In this document: in pieces, positions 8,624 to 17,788 of the stretch
Layout of the letters: every line of letters begins with the position of its first letter
Position numbering within the stretch: position 1 is the stretch's first letter
Assembly (NCBI GenBank): GCA_963776675.1
Contig: CAVZNR010000050.1
Span: forward strand, 52,484 to 116,483
Direction of reading: 5' to 3'
From: Hyphomicrobium_A sp963776675
GTDB taxonomy: Bacteria > Pseudomonadota > Alphaproteobacteria > Rhizobiales > Hyphomicrobiaceae
DNA: 64,000 bases
Made by a program: the position numbers and the translations under genes
The notes under the pieces: generated by a model
Seen by the model: the letters and a program-made list of their open reading frames with translations, nothing else
Told to the model about the DNA's origin: nothing
Databases searched by the model: none

Positions 8624-10042
8624 TCACGGCGCCTCGTCGATCGTCGGCGGCTTCCAGATCCCGTCGGTTGCGTCCGCCTTGGGCCAATAGAGCCGCATGG
8701 TCACGCTGAACGGCCCTTCGCTCGGCGTCGGAAGCCAGTTGGCCTCGTGTTCGGGGCCGGGGCTCTGGCGCTGCAGATAGAGCTCGAGCGAGCCGTCCGC
8801 GTTGAAGACGAGCGGGTCACGGTCGCCCAGCGCGTAGCGCCCGATCGGATTGTCGGCAAAAAGCTGCCGGTCGTCGTAGGCGCTCACCGACCAGAAGGCG
8901 CGCGCGGGCGGCAGCTTGCCACTTGGAAAGCGGATCACGTAGCGCTTGTCGCCGACGAGCGGCACGCCCGACACGCGCCCGCCAATCGAGGGATAGAACG
9001 CGTCCTCCAGCGTGTTGGCCCCCAGCCCGAAGCGGGCGACGCCCGCGCGCTTGGCGTAGTCGGTCCCATAAGTGCCGATGGGATTGACGGGCATGGCCCA
9101 GCCGTTGGCGATGCGGCTGCCGCGCGCAACCGCCTTGTCGATGCGCAGGTGCGCTGCCTCCGGCGCGGCCTTGAGCGCATCCTGCACCTCCGGCGACGCG
9201 TGCTGAAAGTCGAACGCCTTTCCGGGCTCCAGCCCGATGCGCTGCATGCGCGCCAGCATCGGATAATCGTTGGCGTGCGGCGGGTTCTTGCGCGCGGCCG
9301 CGGCGAACACCTCAAAGAACGTCTGCGGGCTCATGTTGGCGACCTGCTCGGCTGGCGAACTCATGTCGAGCCCGGCGTCGACCTTGACCTCGGGCGGCGT
9401 GTACGCCTTGCCGTAGGCGGACAGCGGCACGGCGGTGATCTTGTCCTGGAAGTTGTGCACGGCCGGATAGTCGAGCTTGCCGTTGACCTGCGTGCGCCCG
9501 ATGAGCCAGCCCTGGGCCGTCGGCGCGCGGATCTCGCGCACACCTGAGGGCAGCTTTCCGTGCCAGTCCGGTCCCACGATGGCGAACGTCTGCGCGCGCG
9601 TTCCCGTCGTGCGCTTGCCGGGAGAGGCGAACACGTCCGTCCACATGTCGAGCATGGGCATCAGGTAGTAGCGCGCGCCCGAGTCCGGTACGTGCACGAC
9701 CAGCGGCTCCTTCTCCACGTCGAACCACAAGGTGGAATAGAGCGTGTCGGCATTAGGGCGTACGACGTCGGTGAAATGCGCGTCGGGCACCGAGCGCATG
9801 TGATGGAATTGATTGATGGGCGCACCGCGCGCGTCGGGACGCGCCACGTTGGTCATCACGCGGCGCGTCATCTCCATCAGCACGAGCGGATAGGCGTAGA
9901 CGTAGGATTCCGCGGCGATGTCTTTCGTCTCGGCATCGGAGAGACTCGGCGTTTGCGGCACCGCGCCAGCGGTCGTTGCGCTCCATCCCAGCGCGCCGGC
10001 GAGCAGCACACCCCACATCGACGTCCTCAGCGCAATTTGCAT
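8624..10042 (-). CDS. Secreted DUF1254/DUF1214 domain protein
   Basis: A 472-residue protein. The ATG at 10042 is preceded by AAGGAA; the open frame extends further, but without a credible start. A signal peptide covers residues 1-28. The DUF1254 part comes first (IAAESYVYAYPLVLMEMTRRVM, then RPNADTLYSTLWFDVEKEPLV and RYYLMPMLDMWTDVFASPG). The DUF1214 part is at the C-terminus (RAFWSVSAYDDRQLFADN, RYALGDRDPLVFNADGSLELYLQ). This architecture is widespread in soil proteobacteria and has no firmly known biochemical role. It stands alone between rlmJ and holC. Confidence 0.88.
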   Translation of the reverse strand: MQIALRTSMWGVLLAGALGWSATTAGAVPQTPSLSDAETKDIAAESYVYAYPLVLMEMTRRVMTNVARPDARGAPINQFHHMRSVPDAHFTDVVRPNADTLYSTLWFDVEKEPLVVHVPDSGARYYLMPMLDMWTDVFASPGKRTTGTRAQTFAIVGPDWHGKLPSGVREIRAPTAQGWLIGRTQVNGKLDYPAVHNFQDKITAVPLSAYGKAYTPPEVKVDAGLDMSSPAEQVANMSPQTFFEVFAAAARKNPPHANDYPMLARMQRIGLEPGKAFDFQHASPEVQDALKAAPEAAHLRIDKAVARGSRIANGWAMPVNPIGTYGTDYAKRAGVARFGLGANTLEDAFYPSIGGRVSGVPLVGDKRYVIRFPSGKLPPARAFWSVSAYDDRQLFADNPIGRYALGDRDPLVFNADGSLELYLQRQSPGPEHEANWLPTPSEGPFSVTMRLYWPKADATDGIWKPPTIDEAP

Positions 10043-10204
10043 TGCGTCGTTCCTTCCCTGATCGAATGGAGCTCTGCATCCCGCAGTCGATGCGCCCGCC
10101 TGATGGCGCACGATCCTTTGAGAGGCCTCAATCGGGGATTGACAAAAAGGGAAGGATTTTATGCGAACGCTGCGCATCTTAGCGCACGCATCGGAATGGA
10201 CGTC

Positions 10205-10675
10205 TCAGCCCTTCTTCTCCCACTTCCCGGCGGCACTCTGCTGCCAGTAGGTGACGGGGCAGCCCGCGCCCTTGGCCGCGGTCCACTGCGTGCGTGCGCG
10301 CGCCACGGCATCGGTGTCGTTGCCGTCGAACATGTAGACGATGCGCACGAACCCTTCGAACGCGTCGGCCTCCGCACCGTCGACGAGAAAGCGCACGCCG
10401 GCGCCGTTGGGCGTGTCGTTGCCTGTCGTCAGATAGACCGGCTGATCGGCCGCGTGGCCGTCCTTGGCGCTGCCGTGCGCGAGGAAGCTATCGTCCTTGT
10501 ACGTCCATAACGCCTGATCGATGGCCGCGAGCCGCTCCTCCGAGCCCGCTTGCACAACCGCGCGCCATCCGCGCTCCAATGTCTTCTCCACCAGGGTCGG
10601 CAAAACCTTTTCGAGGCCTTGTCGCTCCAAGTGATAGAAGAGGACCTCGGTCCTCGTTTGCGTTTGATCAGCCAT
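10205..10675 (-). CDS. holC: DNA polymerase III chi subunit HolC
   Basis: A 156-residue protein with the chi family layout: TEVLFYHLERQGLEKVLPTL near the start, LERGWRAVVQAGSEERLAAID, then DSFLAHGSAKDGHAADQPVYLT and FVRIVYMFDGNDTDAV. In the replisome chi links the clamp loader, through psi, to single-strand binding protein. Alphaproteobacterial chi proteins are often slightly longer than the E. coli one, as here. The start at 10675 fits family alignments. The gene is single, with no visible operon partner. Confidence 0.9.
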   Translation of the reverse strand: MADQTQTRTEVLFYHLERQGLEKVLPTLVEKTLERGWRAVVQAGSEERLAAIDQALWTYKDDSFLAHGSAKDGHAADQPVYLTTGNDTPNGAGVRFLVDGAEADAFEGFVRIVYMFDGNDTDAVARARTQWTAAKGAGCPVTYWQQSAAGKWEKKG

Positions 10676-11140
10676 CCGTTCGCCCTTCGCGCAACTCTAA
10701 CGATGCGTGCTGCACCGCGGAAATCGCACACGCGCTCTCAACGCAAAAAAGACCTTGCGTCATTAGCATAGCGCACCTAACTGTAGCGGTCCGGAACGGC
10801 GCCAGACGTGCGGCTGTCGTCCGTGCGGACGGTGAGCTTGGCGGCATCTTCGGGTTCGCCGCTGCTCCCGTCCGCTGTCTTTCCGCCACTCGATAGCGAG
10901 CAGAAAGGCGCTGTGCTAGCGCCTTTTCAGGTATTTGCGCCTCACCCGCTCCGAGTACGCATGCGCGTCGGGCATAGGTGCGGCGGCGATAAGCATAGCG
11001 ACGATGATGGTTGCATAAGCGTGCGCGATCCAAACAATCGGGCACGCTTGCTCACGCCTCGCGCGCGAGCGCTGAGCGTAACGCAGCCATCGTGGGGTGA
11101 CCAGTGACTGGCGCGCCTCACACGTCGCAAAACGCAACGC
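10676..11140. other. Intergenic region without a convincing gene
   Basis: 465 bases between holC and der. Short frames exist on both strands, but none has a good start with a ribosome-binding site. The most notable element is a hairpin at 10904-10926. The part next to holC should hold the holC promoter. Confidence 0.5.
10904..10930. terminator. Perfect 8-bp hairpin, possible bidirectional terminator
   Basis: AAAGGCGC (10904-10911) and GCGCCTTT (10919-10926) pair around a 7-base loop. A fourth T follows on the plus strand and a weaker TTTCT on the minus strand. It lies about 215 bases beyond the der stop on the minus strand, so it might end a long der 3' UTR. There is no plus-strand gene before it. 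Confidence 0.35.
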
Positions 11141-12511
11141 TCAACGCCGCTTGCGCGCATAGGGATTTTCGCCCTTGCGCAAGTTGAAGCGCAGCGGCAC
11201 GCCCGGAAGTGCGAACGCGGCGCGCAGGGAGTTGCTCAGGTAGCGCACATAGGATTTGGGAAGATCCTCGGGGCGCGAGCAGAAGGCAATGAACGTCGGC
11301 GGACGGGCGGAAGCTTGCGTCATGTAGCGGATCTTGATGCGCCGGCCGCTGACGGCGGGGGGCGAGTGGCGCCCCACCGCCTCCTCGAGCCAGCGATTGA
11401 GGTCGGGCGTGGACACACGCTTGTTCCACGTGTCGTAGGCGGAGAGCACGGCCGGTCCGAGCTTATCAATCCCGCGGCCGCTGAGCGCCGAGACCGGCAC
11501 CAGAACAACGCCGGGAACCTGCGAGAGCCGATCGGCCAAAGTCTCGCGCAGCTCCTTGAGCGTTTTTTGCTTGTCCTCCACGAGGTCCCACTTGTTGACG
11601 GCGACGACGAGAGCGCGCCCTTCCTGCGTGACCATATCGCCGATGGTGAGGTCCTGATGCTCGAAGGGCCGCTCGGCGTCGATGAGCAGCACCACCACCT
11701 CGGCAAAGTTGATCGCGCGTATGGCGTCGGAGGCGGAGAGCTTCTCCGCGACCCCCGTCACCTTGGCCTTGCGCCGCAAGCCGGCGGTGTCGAACAGGCG
11801 GATCTTGCGGCCCGACCAGGCGAGATCACTCGCCACCGCGTCGCGCGTCAGGCCGGGCTCGGGGCCCGTGATCATCCGGTCCTCGCCCAACAGCGCGTTG
11901 ACCAGGGTCGACTTGCCGGCGTTGGGGCGCCCGACAATGGCAACGCGGATCGGACGGTCGAGCTTGGGCGCTTCCTCGCCGTCGGTGTCGTCGCCGTACT
12001 TTGCCTCGCCGAGGCCGAGCGCCGCCAGCATGTCGGCGGCGAGCTCGCCGAGCCCCTCGCCGTGCTCTGCCGAGATGGCGACGGGCTCGCCGAAGCCGAG
12101 CTCGTAGGTGGCATAGAAGCCTTCTTCGCCGGCGCGGCCTTCGCACTTGTTGGCGACGACAATGACGGGGCGACCGGCGGCACGCACCAGGCGGGCAAAC
12201 ACCTTGTCGTCGGGCGTGACGCCCTCGCGCGCATCGAGCAGAAACAGCACGAGGTCGGCCTCGCTGAGCGCCGTCTCCGTCTGCTCGCGCATGCGCGCTG
12301 CGATCGAGCCGCGCTTGCCCTCCTCGAGACCGGCGGTGTCGACGAGCATCACCTCGTGGCCGGCAATCTCGGCCTCCTCCTCGCGCCGGTCGCGCGTCAG
12401 CCCCGGCATGTCGGAGACGAGCGCGCTACGCTTGCCCGTCAGCCGGTTGAACAGGGTCGATTTGCCGACGTTGGGCCGGCCGATGATGGCGATAACGGGT
12501 TTGGGGGACAT
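11141..12511 (-). CDS. der: Ribosome-associated GTPase Der (EngA)
   Basis: A 456-residue protein with two consecutive GTPase domains, the unique feature of Der. The first P-loop is GRPNVGKST (11-19) with DTAG near residue 58 and NKCE near 119. The second is GRPNAGKST near residue 195 with DTAGLRRK and NKWD. A KH-like C-terminal domain follows. Der is needed for 50S subunit assembly and is essential in most bacteria. It lies downstream of yfgM-like and bamB genes in the same direction, the same grouping as in many proteobacteria, with 114 bases between bamB and der. Confidence 0.97.
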   Translation of the reverse strand: MSPKPVIAIIGRPNVGKSTLFNRLTGKRSALVSDMPGLTRDRREEEAEIAGHEVMLVDTAGLEEGKRGSIAARMREQTETALSEADLVLFLLDAREGVTPDDKVFARLVRAAGRPVIVVANKCEGRAGEEGFYATYELGFGEPVAISAEHGEGLGELAADMLAALGLGEAKYGDDTDGEEAPKLDRPIRVAIVGRPNAGKSTLVNALLGEDRMITGPEPGLTRDAVASDLAWSGRKIRLFDTAGLRRKAKVTGVAEKLSASDAIRAINFAEVVVLLIDAERPFEHQDLTIGDMVTQEGRALVVAVNKWDLVEDKQKTLKELRETLADRLSQVPGVVLVPVSALSGRGIDKLGPAVLSAYDTWNKRVSTPDLNRWLEEAVGRHSPPAVSGRRIKIRYMTQASARPPTFIAFCSRPEDLPKSYVRYLSNSLRAAFALPGVPLRFNLRKGENPYARKRR

Positions 12512-12625
12512 GTCACAGGGTTCATTGGCGGCACACGAAGCCGCTCTTATCGCGCATTCGTAAAGGCGATGATAGGTGCGCGGGCGAGTAGCCCGCCAAA
12601 CGGCGCCTAAAGGCGCCGCAGCCGG

Positions 12626-14002
12626 CTAATTGAGCGAGATGAGCTTGGCTGAGTCCGTCAGGATGTACATGCGGCCCTGGGCCACCACCGGCGCGATGTA
12701 GATGGGGGTGCCAATATCCTTTTGCGTCAGGATGCGCCCCGTCGCCGCCTCGACGCCGACCAGCTCGCCTTTCGCGGACGCGAGCCACAGCGAGCCGTTG
12801 GCGAGCGTCGGCCCCGACCACGCCGCACCCGGCAGCTTGGCGGTCCACTGGATCTTGCCGTCCTGGCGCGAGATCGCCATCAGCTGTCCGTTGGTATCGA
12901 CGACGAAGACGCTGCCGCCGGCAACCGCTGGCGGCTGCATGCCGGGAATGTTGAGCGACCACTTGCGCTCGCCCGTCGCCGCCTGCGTCGCGATCATGCG
13001 CCCGGCGTGACCGACGGCGAACACCGTGCCGTTGTCGATCACGGGACGCGCCGCGTCGCTCATGGCCGTGATCTCCGAGGTGGTACGCGTGCGCGTCAAG
13101 CTCTCCGACCACGCCGGCGAGCCGTCCGCGATCTTGAGCGCGACCAGATCGCCCGAGGGGTAGGGCACGACGACGATGTCGCCCTCGATCGCCGGGCTCG
13201 CGTTGTTGATGAGGCTCGCCTGCTGCGGCAGCCCGCGCGCCGACCAGAGCTCGCCGCCGTCGGCGCCGGCGAGGCAATAGAAGCGGCCATCGAGCGTGAC
13301 GACGAACACCTTGTCGGCGGCCGCGGTCGGCGAAGCGCGCACCGGCGCCTCCAACAGCTTCTCCCACAGCTTCTTGCCGGTCTGCGGATCGAGCGCGACC
13401 ACGTTGCCGAACCCGGTCGCCGCATAGAGCCGCCCGTTGTCGACGGCGAGACCGCCGCCATAGCCGCCGCCTGCACCACCGCCGCCGAGCGAGAACCAGC
13501 CGCCGCTGGCGTTCTCACGCTCGGGCTTGAGCGCCACGCGCCACAGGGCGGATCCGCCTGAGGTGGAAAAAGCAGCCAAGTTGCTTTCGGCATCGAGAAC
13601 GAAGATGCGATCGGCATAGACGACGGGGCTCGCGGTGACGCGGCCGGAGCTGCCCGAGCCGGTCCCTGCATCCGTGCTCCACGCCTCTTGCGCGGCACCA
13701 TTGAAGGCGAGGTTGCCCGGCGCGTTGCTGGCAACGCCGCCCGGTTGCGTCCAATCCTGATTGAGCTGCGCCGGCGGTAGGAGGATCGGTGCGCTGGCGT
13801 CCGCCAGCTCGCCGGTGACCACGTTGTTATTGGACTGCATCACCGGGATGCGCTTGCCGGGAAGCGGCACGACCTTTTCGGCAAAGGGGTTGAGGTCCGC
13901 CATTTTCGGCAGCGTCGGGCCGTCGGCGCAACCCGACAACAGCACGGCAAGAGCCGCGAGGGTCGTGCCCGCCAGGCCGATGCGCCACGTCCCACCCCTC
14001 AT
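12626..14002 (-). CDS. bamB: Outer-membrane assembly lipoprotein BamB
   Basis: A 458-residue lipoprotein. The signal peptide ends in the lipobox LLSGC, with Cys25 as the lipidated residue. After a linker come repeated PQQ-type beta-propeller blades, for example IFVLDAESNLAAFST, RLYAATGFGNVVALDPQTGKKLWE and VFVVTLDGRFYCLAG. BamB is the beta-propeller scaffold of the BAM complex, which inserts beta-barrel proteins. The ATG at 14002 has AGGGGGA upstream and lies 10 bases after the stop of the yfgM-like gene. The order yfgM-bamB-der supports the assignment. A Gly-rich loop near residue 185 is an insertion between blades. Confidence 0.93.
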   Translation of the reverse strand: MRGGTWRIGLAGTTLAALAVLLSGCADGPTLPKMADLNPFAEKVVPLPGKRIPVMQSNNNVVTGELADASAPILLPPAQLNQDWTQPGGVASNAPGNLAFNGAAQEAWSTDAGTGSGSSGRVTASPVVYADRIFVLDAESNLAAFSTSGGSALWRVALKPERENASGGWFSLGGGGAGGGYGGGLAVDNGRLYAATGFGNVVALDPQTGKKLWEKLLEAPVRASPTAAADKVFVVTLDGRFYCLAGADGGELWSARGLPQQASLINNASPAIEGDIVVVPYPSGDLVALKIADGSPAWSESLTRTRTTSEITAMSDAARPVIDNGTVFAVGHAGRMIATQAATGERKWSLNIPGMQPPAVAGGSVFVVDTNGQLMAISRQDGKIQWTAKLPGAAWSGPTLANGSLWLASAKGELVGVEAATGRILTQKDIGTPIYIAPVVAQGRMYILTDSAKLISLN

Positions 14003-14012
14003 GCTGGTCCCC

Positions 14013-14771
14013 CTACTCCTTCTTGGTGCCGTCCGGCGTGCTCGTCGCAGGCGAACTCTCGGCCGCCGTTGCGGCCGGCGTCTTCGGCTCGTCGCCCGCC
14101 TTCTTGACGATCTCGGCCGTCGTGATCTCGGCCATGACGATCTGCGCTCGGTCGAGGATAGACTGCGGCGTCTTCTGATCGACGAGCAGCGGCGTGAGCA
14201 GAGTCCGCGCCTCGTCGCTCTTGCCCGCCTTGAAGGCTGCGAGTCCCAACAGCTCGCGCGCACTGAAGCGCCAGGGGCTCTCGTCTCCCATCAAAGGGTT
14301 GAGCCGATTCTGCATCTCGGTAAAGTCTGCCTCGCCCAGCCGCAGCCCCGCCGCCTGCAACGCGCCGTAGGATTTGAGCAAGGGATCGGCCGCTGCATCG
14401 TCCGCCAGCGCCTCGTAAGCCTTGAGCGCCTCGCTCTTCTTGCCTTCCTTCAGCAATGTCCCGGCGAGCTGCAGCCGCGCCAGTGTTGCATAGCCGGCCG
14501 ATCCATCCTGCGCGAGCGTCTCGAACTCCTTGGCGGCGCTGCCATCCTTGCCTTCCGACATGAGGTGCAGCGCGCCTTCGTAACGCGCGCCCAGGGCCTG
14601 AGCGGCGGCGAGGCGGGAGTTCTCCCAATACTTGTAGCCGAGCACGCCGAAGACGATGAACGCAGCGGCGATGAGGATATAGGTCCCATACTGCCGCCAG
14701 ATCTTCTCCAGCCGCTCGCGTCTAATCTCTTCTTCAACCTCGCGGAGGAAGCCGTCGTCCTGATGTGCCAT
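14013..14771 (-). CDS. YfgM-like tetratricopeptide membrane protein
   Basis: A 252-residue protein with a charged cytoplasmic N-terminus, one membrane segment at about 30-47 (TYILIAAAFIVFGVLGYKYW), and a periplasmic region of TPR-like helices (LARLQLAGTLLKEGKKSEALKAYEALA, RELLGLAAFKAGKSDEARTLL). The C-terminal 35 residues are a low-complexity Pro/Ala/Thr/Lys tail. It matches the TPR_21/YfgM family. YfgM in E. coli associates with the SecYEG-PpiD translocon and helps periplasmic chaperone networks. It is first in the cluster with bamB and der, with 10 bases to bamB. Confidence 0.85.
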   Translation of the reverse strand: MAHQDDGFLREVEEEIRRERLEKIWRQYGTYILIAAAFIVFGVLGYKYWENSRLAAAQALGARYEGALHLMSEGKDGSAAKEFETLAQDGSAGYATLARLQLAGTLLKEGKKSEALKAYEALADDAAADPLLKSYGALQAAGLRLGEADFTEMQNRLNPLMGDESPWRFSARELLGLAAFKAGKSDEARTLLTPLLVDQKTPQSILDRAQIVMAEITTAEIVKKAGDEPKTPAATAAESSPATSTPDGTKKE

Positions 14772-14919
14772 GCCGGTACCAGCCCCTGAGTCTTGGCGCG
14801 TTTCTTATCAGAGGCCCGTCTCGAGGGGGCTTCTGGACCCCGCATAAATAGCCGACGGCATCCCGCACGCAAGGGATTGATCGGTCAAGGCCTTAGCGGT
14901 TCCGCCTGCAACCGTCCCA

Positions 14920-15825
14920 TTAAGCCTTGCTGCTTAGGTTTTTCGGCTTTTTCGTGACCTTGCGCGCCGCCGACCGGGCCTTGGCGGTCTTCGCCGGCTT
15001 CGCCGCAGCATCCTTCATGGCGTAGGTGTGCTCGGGCGTTGGAAAAGCACGTGAGCGCACATCTTCCGCATACGACCGCACCGCATCGTCGATCGCCTCG
15101 CCGATCTTGCCGAATTTCTTGACGAAGCGCGGCACCCGCGGGCTCAGGCCCAGCATATCCTCCAACACCAGGATCTGCCCGTCGCAGGAGCTCGAGGCCC
15201 CGATGCCGACGGTGGGGATCTTGATCGCCGCCGTGATGCGCTGCGCCAGCGGCTCGGTCAGCGCCTCGAGCACCACCGCGAAGGCCCCCGCTTCGGCCAC
15301 CTGCCGCGCATCCTCCTCGATCGCCGCCCACTGCTCCTCGCTGCGCCCTTGCGCCTTGAAGCCGCCGATGACGTTGACCGATTGCGGCGTCAGGCCGATG
15401 TGAGACATCACCGGGATCCCGCGCTCCATCAGGTAGCGGATGGTCTCGGCCATGCGTCGCCCGCCTTCGATCTTCACCGCACCGCAGTCGGTTTCCTTCA
15501 TCACCCGCGCGCAGTTGCGGAAGGCGACGGACGGGCTTTCCTCGTAGGACCCGAACGGCATGTCGACGACGACGAGGGCGCGCTTGGCGCCGCGCACCAC
15601 CGCGCGGCCGTGCATGATCATCAATTCGAGCGGCACCGGCACCGTCGTCTCAAAGCCGTGCATCACCATGCCAAGGCTGTCGCCCACCAGCAGGAAATCG
15701 CAATAGCGGTCTGCGATCGCGGCGGTGTGCGCGTGATAGGCCGTGAGAGCCACGATCGGGTCCTTGCCCTTCATGGCCGTGATATCGGGCGCCATCAGGC
15801 GCTTCTGCGTGCTGTGGACGGACAT
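14920..15825 (-). CDS. panB: 3-methyl-2-oxobutanoate hydroxymethyltransferase PanB
   Basis: A 301-residue TIM-barrel enzyme of pantothenate (vitamin B5) synthesis that transfers a hydroxymethyl group from methylene-tetrahydrofolate to ketoisovalerate. Family motifs are complete: VALTAYHAHTAAIADRYCD, LLVGDSLGMVMHG (metal-binding Asp), VKIEGG, SHIGLTPQSV and VPTVGIGAS-type IKIPTVGIGASSSCDGQILV. It is longer than the E. coli enzyme because of a Lys/Ala-rich C-terminal tail from about residue 268, seen in some alphaproteobacterial PanB proteins. No panC lies beside it. Confidence 0.96.
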   Translation of the reverse strand: MSVHSTQKRLMAPDITAMKGKDPIVALTAYHAHTAAIADRYCDFLLVGDSLGMVMHGFETTVPVPLELMIMHGRAVVRGAKRALVVVDMPFGSYEESPSVAFRNCARVMKETDCGAVKIEGGRRMAETIRYLMERGIPVMSHIGLTPQSVNVIGGFKAQGRSEEQWAAIEEDARQVAEAGAFAVVLEALTEPLAQRITAAIKIPTVGIGASSSCDGQILVLEDMLGLSPRVPRFVKKFGKIGEAIDDAVRSYAEDVRSRAFPTPEHTYAMKDAAAKPAKTAKARSAARKVTKKPKNLSSKA

Positions 15826-16058
15826 CGAAGAAGCATACTCGGTTTGGCGGGGTCGCGTCTGTGCGACTCCCGGTTAAGGCTGCCTCAAATCGGCCAGTGT
15901 AGGGTGCTTATGCACCGTCTTGTGGCTTCGCTGCCGCGGTCAGAAAAAAGGCGTGCCGCCGGGCATTCCTGCTAACGAAGATTTAGGGTTAAAACCAGCA
16001 TATAGTGTGCTTCTTTGAGAGACGCTCTCAAGTGCGGACGGGTGCTCAATTGCAGAAC

Positions 16059-17771
16059 ATGAGAAAATCGTCGCCGGGCGCTGCCGGCAAAGGTCTCGTG
16101 ACGGCTGTGTTCGTCGGTGCGGCGTTCCTCCTCGCCGGCACGGCGGAGCGGGCTGAGGCGCAGATATTTCCGTGGGGCGGATGGAACCAGGGCCCGGCGC
16201 CCTGGCAGGCGCAGCCGCGCCGCCGGGCGACGCCGCACTTCGTCGAGCCCAAGGAAGCCGATCCCACCTCCAAGCTGCCAGTGCCCAGCGGCCCGCTGGT
16301 GATCGTCGTGGCGCTCAAGAGCCAGACCGTCACCATCTACGACGGGCTCAAGACGCTTGCCAAATCGCCCATCTCCAGCGGCATGGCCGGGCATCGGACA
16401 CCGACCGGCATTTTCAGCCTCCTGGAAAAGAACCGCTACCACTACTCGAACCTCTACGGCGGCGCGCCCATGCCGTTCATGCAGCGCGTCACCAACTCGG
16501 GCGTCGCCATGCATGCCGGCGTCGTGCCCGGCTATCCCGCCTCGCACGGTTGCATCCGCCTGCCCTACAGTTTTGCACGCAAGCTGTTCGGCATTACCGA
16601 CATCGGTGCCCGCGTCATCGTCACCGACGACGACCTGACGCCGACCGAGTTCGACAACGCGCATCTTATCGCGCCGCTGCCGCCCGGCGACGAGCAGGCC
16701 AACGGAAACGGCGTCTCCAACGTCATCGGCATCACGGCGGCCTCGGCCGAGATCGCACCCAAGCAGCGCACGCGCGCCATGGCCGCCGCCGAGCGGGCCG
16801 CGCTGCGCGAGGAGATGGCGGCTGCCATCACCGTCGCCGAGCAGGGCAAGGTCTCCGCCGACGACTACGTCAAGGTCACGGCCGACCTTGCGCGCCAAGC
16901 CAAGGACAACATCCGCAAGGCCCGTCGCGCGGCCGACCGCGCCGCCGATGCAGCGCGCAAGGCGGCGCGCACGGCCGACAGGGCGGAAAAGAGCTTCGAA
17001 TCGCTGACGCGCAAGATGGCCAGCATCGACGTCAAAGCGCTCGCCCCGGAAGAGCTCGAGAAGAAAAAGGCCGAGGAGCTCGAGGAGGAGGGCAAGGTTC
17101 TCGATCTCGCCCAAGAGGCCCGCGCCGCCAAGTCGCTCGCCGCCAAGAAGAAGCACGACATCGCCAAGGTGATCGCCGCCTCCAAGGCTGCCGACAACGT
17201 GAGCAAGGTCGCTCGCGAGGATTCCAAGACGGCGGCGCAGACGCTGGCCGGCGCCAAGGCCGCGCTGGCGGCCGCGGAGATCATCGAAGAGCGCAAGGAC
17301 AATCCCGTTTCCGTGTTCATCAGCCGCTCGACGGGACGTCTCATCGCGAAGCTCGGCTTTGCGCGCGTCATCGACGTGCCCGTCAACATCGCCAACCCCG
17401 ACGAGCCGCTCGGCACCCACGTGCTGACGGCCACCGCCTTCAAGGACGGCGGAACGGCGATGCGCTGGACCGCCGTCACCGTCACGCCACCATCGGGCGA
17501 GAGGCAGCCGCCGCGGCGCAAGCGTCGGCGTCACGACGACGAGGTCTTCGTCCGGCCCGCAGGCGAGGACGCGGATGCCGCGAGCGCGCTGGAGCGCATC
17601 GACATCCCCAAGGAGACGCGGGAGCAGATCGCCGAGCTCATGAAGCCCGGCTCCTCCTTCATCATCTCCGACTATCCGCTGAGCCGTGAATCGAGCGAGC
17701 GCACCGAGTTCGTGATCGAGCCGTGGCGCGCACGCCACCGCTCGGAGGACCGCGAGTATCAGTACGACTGA
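16059..17771 (+). CDS. L,D-transpeptidase (YkuD) with coiled-coil and degenerate second YkuD-like domain
   Basis: A 570-residue secreted protein from the ATG at 16059; an in-frame GTG at 16005 would add 18 residues before the signal peptide. The signal peptide ends near residue 34 (AEA). The YkuD domain spans about 78-215, with the catalytic motif in SHGCIRLP (Cys165) and the MHAG motif at 151-154. A long Ala/Lys/Glu coiled coil covers about 235-415. A further domain at about 420-490 (VSVFISRSTGRLIAKLGFAR, PLGTHVLTATAF) resembles the first half of a YkuD fold but has no HGC motif. The enzyme should form 3-3 peptidoglycan cross-links or attach proteins to peptidoglycan. Confidence 0.87.
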   Translation: MRKSSPGAAGKGLVTAVFVGAAFLLAGTAERAEAQIFPWGGWNQGPAPWQAQPRRRATPHFVEPKEADPTSKLPVPSGPLVIVVALKSQTVTIYDGLKTLAKSPISSGMAGHRTPTGIFSLLEKNRYHYSNLYGGAPMPFMQRVTNSGVAMHAGVVPGYPASHGCIRLPYSFARKLFGITDIGARVIVTDDDLTPTEFDNAHLIAPLPPGDEQANGNGVSNVIGITAASAEIAPKQRTRAMAAAERAALREEMAAAITVAEQGKVSADDYVKVTADLARQAKDNIRKARRAADRAADAARKAARTADRAEKSFESLTRKMASIDVKALAPEELEKKKAEELEEEGKVLDLAQEARAAKSLAAKKKHDIAKVIAASKAADNVSKVAREDSKTAAQTLAGAKAALAAAEIIEERKDNPVSVFISRSTGRLIAKLGFARVIDVPVNIANPDEPLGTHVLTATAFKDGGTAMRWTAVTVTPPSGERQPPRRKRRRHDDEVFVRPAGEDADAASALERIDIPKETREQIAELMKPGSSFIISDYPLSRESSERTEFVIEPWRARHRSEDREYQYD

Positions 17772-17788
17772 GCCCAGGCTGACGGGCC

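Noticed and set aside
10916..11137. Possible small secreted protein on the minus strand (hydrophobic stretch ending in DAHAYSERVRRK)
   Set aside because: The only start that includes the hydrophobic stretch is 30 codons upstream, with an Arg-rich leader and no ribosome-binding site, and the mature part would be about 13 residues. Left as an intergenic region.
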